6,642 bases of DNA from Actinomycetota bacterium (GTDB lineage: Bacteria > Zhuqueibacterota > Zhuqueibacteria > Residuimicrobiales > Krinioviventaceae): positions 1 to 6,642 of the forward strand of contig JAACEJ010000204.1 of assembly GCA_011682565.1 (NCBI GenBank), in the 5' to 3' direction. How positions within the stretch are numbered: position 1 is the stretch's first letter; each line of letters opens with the position of its first letter. The notes beneath the pieces are model-generated. The model did not search any database. It was not told the origin of the DNA and saw nothing but the letters and a program-made list of their open reading frames with translations. Positions 1-4,282 of the stretch are shown here, piece by piece. The position numbers and the translations under genes were made by a program.

Positions 1-949
1 GAATTTGGATTATCTTTGTCCAGCAAAGCCGGGGAAGCAATAATGAGATGCCTTCCTGGTAACTGGTTAGCCAAAAGCGCCGAAATATAGGTTTTGCCTA
101 AACCGACCACATCGGCCAAAAAGACGCCGCCGAATTCTTCCAAGATACGTTTGGCATTAATGACGGCCTGTTCCTGATATTTTAACTGCATAAAATTTGC
201 AGGGAAATTTTTATAAAACAATTCTTCGTTAACGCTCAAATCTGCTTTGAAATATTCATACAAAAATTTAAGATAGAGCTGGTAAGGCGTAATCGAATCA
301 TCCAGATATGTTTTCGTTTTTATTACATCTACATAGTAATCGGAAATATCGACCGCTTCTTTCCAGAGCGCTTCAAATTTTTCTAAAGCGTATTTTACAT
401 CGGCGCTGTTCTTCAATTGTACATTAAACTCACGCTGAGCTACAAGCCCGGCTTCGGAAAAGTTACTGGAACCGGTGATGACATTGCCAAAATCGCGATC
501 ATCTTCCCGGTAACGGCTGATATACACCTTAGCGTGAACATTCCGGCTGGGATGTGCCTTAATTTCAATTTTCCCGGATTGAATAAATTCAACGAATTTT
601 AAAATGCCGTCTTCTACTTCTTTGGCATCTGCGGAATTTTCGATTTCGGAAACCAGCAAATCGCCAAAATAATCTTTCACTTTGGCATGGGATTCAAAAT
701 CCGAATGATGCGCGGCTTCAATTATTTGAAATGTCTTTTTATCAAGACTAAGTCCAACGAGAATTCTTATTTTTTCTATATTCTCAAAGGACTTGTACAG
801 AGACGAAAAAAACCGCTGGAGCGAAAATAACCGACTAAAATATCAAAATATTTAACATCTTTTAATATCGCTACAAAGCGGTCTAAGAGCGTAGAGTTTG
901 ATTCGTTTGTAAAAAACGTGAGATCCGTATTTACGTTTAGTTCAGACAT
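1..949 (-). pseudogene. PLD-domain plus helicase protein, N-terminal part, frameshifted and cut by window edge
   Basis: Reading from the ATG at 949 gives a protein starting MSELNVNTDLTFFTNE, then KYFDILVGYFRSSGFF. After a -1 shift in the T7 run (minus strand, 812-806) it continues SLYKSFENIEKIRILVGL and stays open to base 1. Unshifted reading stops at 778-776 after 57 residues. A phospholipase-D-like half follows: the HxK motif (VHAKVYI, His at 536-534, Lys at 530-528) and then GSSNFSEAGL near 473-444. After a helical linker, a helicase motif I reads LADVVGLGKTYISALLANQL, with its Lys codon at 95-93, followed by HLIIASPALL. This order matches the bacterial family of PLD-like nuclease domains fused to SNF2/DEAD-type helicases, which are usually about 1000 residues, so roughly a third is visible. 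Such proteins often lie in defence or restriction regions; a defence role here is inference. It overlaps the upstream DUF4926-like gene by 8 bases. It may be a pseudogene, slippage-rescued, or a sequencing error. Confidence 0.85.
806..812. repeat. A7/T7 homopolymer at the helicase frameshift
   Basis: Seven A on the plus strand (T7 in the sense of the helicase gene) lie exactly where the reading frame changes. The sense context is GGT TTT TTT CGT. Adding one T, or slipping -1, gives GGT TTT TTT TCG TCT CTG TAC and restores the family-like sequence through LYKSFEN. The run fits the X XXY YYZ layout of a slippery heptamer, with all positions T. No convincing downstream stimulatory structure was identified by eye. 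A one-base homopolymer miscount is the simplest alternative. Confidence 0.7.
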
Positions 950-1112
950 TCACTGTATCCCCAATCGCATTGAAGACTTTTAATGAATACCCATCCTCGG
1001 AAGTATCCGATGGATGATATTCCACGATTGTTGCCACATCTTCCTTTTTCAATTTTTTTTCGGGAATGTTTCAAAGCAAGACGACTTCTTTAAATAATTC
1101 ATGTTTCTTCAT
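942..1112 (-). pseudogene. DUF4926-like small protein with internal TGA
   Basis: From ATG at 1112 the frame reads MKKHELFKEVVLL, then TGA at 1073-1071 (codon 14), then NIPEKKLKKEDVATIVEYHP and on to GYSLKVFNAIGDTVNV before TGA at 944-942. The pattern 'V-L…IPE..LKK-DVATIVE-hP…GYSL-VFNA-GDT' is that of DUF4926, a family of about 60-75 residues. Its function is not established; members often occur as half of small two-gene pairs. Family members usually run about 10-15 residues past the G-(D/E)-T position, so this copy seems short at its C-terminus as well as interrupted. The start lies 9 bases after the transporter stop, and the end overlaps the helicase ATG at 949. No strong ribosome site is visible. 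It could be a nonsense pseudogene or carry a base error; recoding is unlikely because nearby genes use TGA as a normal stop. Confidence 0.6.
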
Positions 1113-1121
1113 AACTGTTAT

Positions 1122-2399
1122 TTAATTCCCCGCCGCCTGCATATCGGCAATGACGGCCAGCCGCTCTTCCTGGGTCATCTTGTGCCCGTTGAGGCCATAA
1201 TATAAAATAAACAGGTAACAGACCAGCGGCAGGATATAGGACAGATGCAAACCCACAACCGGCGAATCCGCCAGCACGCCCTGCAAAATCGGCAGGATGG
1301 CGCCGCCGACCGGAGCCATGACCAGGATTCCGGCGGCCTTGATGGTGTACTCGCCCAGTCCCTCGATGGCCAGGGCAAAAATGTTGGACCACATGATGGA
1401 ATTAAACAAGCCGGTCAACAGCATAGCCCACATGGAAACGGCGCCCGATGTGAGCACAGTAACGGCGAGGAGAACGCCGGCCGCCAGCGCGGCCCACACC
1501 AACACTTTTTCCGCTTTGATGACCTGCAAAATCGCCGAACCGGCAAAGCGGCCGACCATGAGGCCGCCCCAATAGAGCGGGATGTATTTTGCCGCCGTTT
1601 CCGCCGAAAAACCGGCGATGGAAGGCTCGCCCAGAAAACCGACGATAAAGCTGCCGATCGTCACTTCGGCGCCAACGTACAGCGTCAGGGCAATGACGCC
1701 GAGACGCAACTGCCGAAATTTCAGCACGTTTCCTTTGAGTTTTTTATTCCTGTCGTTTTCCATTGGCGTGGGCAGTTTAATAAAAAAGAAAACAAGGGCG
1801 ATGGCAAAGGCAGCGATCGCCAGGCCGATGTAGGGGCCGCGCACGGTTGCGGCAGCCTGCTGATTTGAATCAAACTCTCCCAGGATAACATAAGCGCCCA
1901 TGAGCGGCGCCAGCGTCGTTGCCAGCGAATTGACGCCCTGGGCGAAATTCAGGCGGCTGGATGCGGTTTCCGGAGCGCCCAAAATGGAAACGTAGGGGTT
2001 GCCGACAACCTGCAAAAAGACGTTGCCGGTGGCCATGACAAACAAGCCGAACAAAAACAAACCGTAAGAAACGAAATAGGCGGCCGGCAGAAACATCAGA
2101 CAGCCGATGCCGACAATTGCCAAACCGAGGACGATGCCTTTTTTATAGCCTATTTTTCCGATGATGATGCTCGCCGGAATGGACATGGTAAAATAGGCCC
2201 CAAAGTAGCTGAACTGCACCAGCATCGTCTGGGTATAGTTCATATTGAAAATGCCCTTGAAATGAGGGATCAGAATGTCATTCAAAGAGACAATCGCACC
2301 CCACATAAAAAAGAGCGACGTCATTAAAGCAAAAGCCATTTTATAACCGTCTTTTTGTGACGGGGAATTCGATCTCGTTGCCGTCAGTGTGTTGTCCAT
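1122..2399 (-). CDS. FucP/GluP-family sugar MFS transporter
   Basis: An integral inner-membrane sugar importer of the major facilitator superfamily, 425 residues from the chosen start, a normal length for the fucose/glucose-galactose permease family. It has many hydrophobic segments, beginning with AFALMTSLFFMWGAIVSLND, and a hydrophilic central loop near LPTPMENDRNKKLKG between the two six-helix halves. Family signatures visible are NDILIPHFKGIF with the conserved Asp (D41), QFSYFGAYF, SIPAS, GNPYVSILG and SRLNFAQGVNSL. At the position where E. coli FucP has its second acidic residue (CLETAANP), this protein has Gln (FLQVVGNP, Q130), as is common in glucose/galactose-type members. Substrate is therefore more likely glucose, galactose or a relative than fucose, but this is inference. 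An upstream TTG at 2480 would add 27 residues of poor character; ATG 2399 is preferred because AAAAGG lies 8 bases upstream. No frame damage is seen. It probably supplies sugars freed by the neighbouring glycosidase. Confidence 0.92.
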   Translation of the reverse strand: MDNTLTATRSNSPSQKDGYKMAFALMTSLFFMWGAIVSLNDILIPHFKGIFNMNYTQTMLVQFSYFGAYFTMSIPASIIIGKIGYKKGIVLGLAIVGIGCLMFLPAAYFVSYGLFLFGLFVMATGNVFLQVVGNPYVSILGAPETASSRLNFAQGVNSLATTLAPLMGAYVILGEFDSNQQAAATVRGPYIGLAIAAFAIALVFFFIKLPTPMENDRNKKLKGNVLKFRQLRLGVIALTLYVGAEVTIGSFIVGFLGEPSIAGFSAETAAKYIPLYWGGLMVGRFAGSAILQVIKAEKVLVWAALAAGVLLAVTVLTSGAVSMWAMLLTGLFNSIMWSNIFALAIEGLGEYTIKAAGILVMAPVGGAILPILQGVLADSPVVGLHLSYILPLVCYLFILYYGLNGHKMTQEERLAVIADMQAAGN

Positions 2400-2407
2400 T
2401 GTCATAT

Positions 2408-2413
2408 CCTTTT
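2408..2413 (-). promoter_or_regulatory. Ribosome binding site deciding the transporter start
   Basis: AAAAGG on the minus strand lies 8 bases before ATG 2399 and only 2 bases before ATG 2405. The spacing favours 2399, giving a protein that starts MDNTLTATRS. Confidence 0.6.
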
Positions 2414-2445
2414 CTGGTAAGAGTTGTCCGGTTCGGGTATTAAAA

Positions 2446-2480
2446 ATTATAACCCCAATATAACTTGCCGTAGGAGTCAA
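2446..2480 (-). promoter_or_regulatory. Possible promoter for the transporter gene (weak)
   Basis: In the 118-base gap between nuclease and transporter, the minus strand holds TTGACT (2480-2475) and TATAAT (2451-2446). Each resembles a sigma-70 hexamer, but they are 23 bases apart, well beyond the usual 16-18, so at most one is likely to be used. The change in base composition on either side suggests the transporter may need its own promoter. No terminator for the nuclease gene was found in this gap. Confidence 0.25.
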
Positions 2481-2517
2481 GAGTACCTAACTTTGATATC
2501 ACGCCTGAGCCCTTCGG

Positions 2518-3594
2518 TCAAGTTATCATTATCCCCCCACTACTTGTGTGCAAACCATTTTCTTTAATTTTAGAGATTACTTTTTCAATTATTTTTAGAA
2601 AGTTATTTATCTGTTCATCGTTGTATTCGGAATCGATTACCCATTTTAGATTTGTTTTTGCTGTTGCAAAAAAATCAAGTTTTTCTAAATTCGAGCGATA
2701 AAATTCAACTAGTTCTTCTGGATTATTTACTTTTTTGTTTATTTCTTCAAATCCTGTATAAATGCTCTGTTTAAATACGGACTCAGGTGGATAGCCAAAA
2801 AATAATCCTACAAATCCATTATCAGATTCAAAATTTAATGAAAATCCTTTTGAACCCCACCGAAGAAGTAATTTGTTTTTCTTTGCAAAAGAAAAAACTT
2901 TAGCAAATACCTTTAATCCATTTTCATCTAATGATTTTCTGAATTGTTTTTCATTAACTTTTGGAAGGGATCTAGATTCAATTTTTTGTCGGATAAATTC
3001 GTCTTCACCAACAACAACATCGCTTGATATTATTTTTTCTCCAGCTCTTGTAGTAAAGTATCTAAATTCTAAACAATATATATCTAACCCTTTTTTCCTG
3101 AGATATTGGGCGGTCTGTTTTATTTCTTTTGTAATCTCTTGAGCAACTATAACAAGTTTAGAAAATTTATTAAATGATACTTTTTCATCCGATTCATTTT
3201 GAAAATATTGTTGATGGTAATCTTCTAAACTTGTATCTTCACCAGAATAATTTTGATATATTTCATTTAATTGAGCGTAATCTAAATTCTCTATAAATGA
3301 AGCATACTCCAATAATTGGGCAATTGTATCTCGTGGAGTTTTGTTCCGTTTTAATTCCACTACAACAGTATTACCCGATTTATCGATTCCTAACAAGTCA
3401 ATGAATGAATTTAAATTCGTAGTAATTTGGCGTCCGATATTTAATATTTTGCTACTCTCAAAAAAATATTCTGGATTAGTTTCGAGAAGATTCTCCAAAT
3501 CAGATTCTCGATTTTCATCTTTAAATTTAATTTCTTTGTAGGAAATCATTTTCCCTTTTTCATCAAGAGTAAATAATCGCATTTTTTTATACAT
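2518..3594 (-). CDS. NucS/DUF91-like PD-(D/E)XK nuclease-domain protein with unassigned C-terminal half
   Basis: A 358-residue soluble protein. Residues ~30-105 carry the nuclease fold of the NucS C-terminal/DUF91 type: ESDLENLLETNPEYFF with the helix acid near E34, GRQ at 54-56, IDLLGID with D66, VVVELKR with E80 and K82, then TIAQLLEY with Q93. The D-x13-E-x-K spacing and following Gln match a complete active site, so DNA cleavage is plausible. Unlike archaeal or actinobacterial NucS, the nuclease domain is N-terminal and there is no preceding dimerisation/mismatch domain. Residues ~106-200 include a second alpha/beta segment (KLVIVAQEITKEI…LDIYCLEFRYF) often found with this nuclease type. 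Residues ~210-350 are Lys/Phe-rich and not recognised. Two starts are possible: ATG 3594, where AGGAA abuts the codon, and ATG 3582 (MRLFTLDEKG), 12 bases from it. The gene is strikingly AT-rich (15 GC in the 60 bases from 2581) compared with the transporter (42 in the 60 bases from 1261), suggesting transfer. Confidence 0.82.
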   Translation of the reverse strand: MYKKMRLFTLDEKGKMISYKEIKFKDENRESDLENLLETNPEYFFESSKILNIGRQITTNLNSFIDLLGIDKSGNTVVVELKRNKTPRDTIAQLLEYASFIENLDYAQLNEIYQNYSGEDTSLEDYHQQYFQNESDEKVSFNKFSKLVIVAQEITKEIKQTAQYLRKKGLDIYCLEFRYFTTRAGEKIISSDVVVGEDEFIRQKIESRSLPKVNEKQFRKSLDENGLKVFAKVFSFAKKNKLLLRWGSKGFSLNFESDNGFVGLFFGYPPESVFKQSIYTGFEEINKKVNNPEELVEFYRSNLEKLDFFATAKTNLKWVIDSEYNDEQINNFLKIIEKVISKIKENGLHTSSGGIMIT

Positions 3595-3611
3595 TTCCTA
3601 GGCTGTTATTT

Positions 3612-3646
3612 ATTATTGCTTAATACTAATAGAACTAATTATTGCT
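3612..3646 (-). repeat. Short AT-rich direct repeat upstream of the nuclease gene
   Basis: AGCAATAAT occurs twice on the minus strand, at 3646-3638 and 3620-3612, separated by 17 bases that themselves contain ATTAGT twice in near copy. It begins at the last base of the GH92 stub stop codon and ends 17 bases before the nuclease ATG. It could be a regulator-binding region, a deletion or insertion scar, or chance in AT-rich DNA. Confidence 0.3.
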
Positions 3647-3864
3647 CATTTCGGATTGTTTGCCATTTCAAATTCAAGCACACCACCGGCTTGAATATCA
3701 TCAAAAGTAATATACGGATGATCGAGGCGGCGTCCATTCAAGCGGGCGGATTGAATATAAATGTTCTCCGCCGACGCATGTTTTGCCAGCACGGTAAAAG
3801 TTTTTCCATTGTCAAGGTGGATGTCCGTTCGCTCGAATTGGGGGCTGCCGAAATAATAGCGCCC
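3646..3864 (-). pseudogene. C-terminal stub of a GH92 alpha-mannosidase
   Basis: The minus-strand frame ending at TGA 3648-3646 reads GRYYFGSPQFERTDIHLDNG, KTFTVLAKHASAENIYIQSA, RLNGRRLDHPYITFDDIQAG and GVLEFEMANNPK. This is the well-conserved end of GH92 exo-alpha-mannosidases (GSPLF…IHL-NGKTF…S-ENIYIQSA-LNG…I-GG-L-FEM). A whole GH92 enzyme has roughly 700-750 residues, so only about a tenth is left. Upstream of about 3864 the same frame stays open to about 3963 but reads lysine- and isoleucine-rich sequence (IANFIMFQSIKKKRH) unlike GH92. The family's preceding conserved stretch (MSAWYVFSALGFYPV-like) is absent. The break therefore lies near 3864-3875. A GTG near 3963 could give a 105-residue product, but it would lack the catalytic domains. 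The stub suggests the locus once handled mannose-containing glycans. Confidence 0.78.
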
Positions 3865-3874
3865 GTCAATTCGA

Positions 3875-4249
3875 TCAAGCCGGGAATGTTTTGCGGCACA
3901 GTGCCTTTTTTTCTTTATCGATTGAAACATAATGAAATTGGCGATCATAATCAAGTGCTTCACGATTGGTTTCTGAAGCGGCTCATATCGCTTTGTAAAT
4001 GGTCGCAGGGTGTCATTCAGACGGAATCTTGTAGGCGAAACGCCGGAATTGGAATCTTTACTCGTTCGTCACGGCCTCTTTTGTCCCCGCATCCGGAATT
4101 CCCTGAGCTTGAAACCACCATTGAAAAAAATCCTTCATCGGCAAGGCACAGACGTTGTACCCCATCATGATACAATCCTCAAAACAGCCGTCCGAGTTAT
4201 TGCCCAAGCTAGATACGTAAGACACCAAGTATTCGCCACCGCATCCTCA
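3875..4249 (-). pseudogene. Decayed remnant of an unrecognised protein
   Basis: One minus-strand frame gives protein-like sequence across this stretch but is broken by stops at 4249-4247 (TGA), 4060-4058 (TAA), 4015-4013 (TGA), 3985-3983 (TGA) and 3877-3875 (TGA). Segments between the stops read GCGGEYLVSYVSSLGNNSDG, CFEDCIMMGYNVCALPMKDF, FQWWFQAQGIPDAGTKEAVT; then HPATIYKAI; then AASETNREALDYDRQFHYVS and IDKEKKALCRKTFPA. I do not recognise the family. The balanced composition, aromatic residues and persistence of one frame argue for former coding sequence. It begins about 33 bases after the GH3 stop and ends just before the GH92 stub in a different frame. It may be the tail of another enzyme from the glycan locus. 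An ORF in the first segment could start at ATG 4168 (36 residues), too short to interpret. Confidence 0.4.
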
Positions 4250-4282
4250 GATCGAGCCGGGGACGAAAGAATAAAATACACT

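Noticed and set aside
1245..1868. Long plus-strand open frame (207 codons)
   Set aside because: It is antisense to the well-supported transporter, with Gln/His/Arg-rich sequence of the kind produced by reversed GC-rich genes.
2405..2480. Longer transporter starting at TTG 2480
   Set aside because: The added 27 residues look non-conserved, there is no suitable ribosome site, and the region contains the only promoter-like hexamers.
2497..2520. Hairpin TGAGCCCTTCGGTCA as terminator after the nuclease gene
   Set aside because: The stem is only three or four pairs with a bulge and lacks a T-run in the transcript direction.
1..3594. A single defence operon made of nuclease and PLD-helicase
   Set aside because: A sugar transporter separates them, compositions differ, and no known defence system pairs these two genes; left as a neighbourhood observation only.
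3616..4170. Plus-strand open frame (184 codons)
   Set aside because: It lies antisense to the recognisable GH92 stub and the remnant, and its product resembles no protein I know.
3875..4249. Genome-wide reassignment of TGA to tryptophan
   Set aside because: The nuclease gene and GH92 stub end naturally at TGA, and GH3 and the transporter use TGG for Trp, so local decay is more likely.
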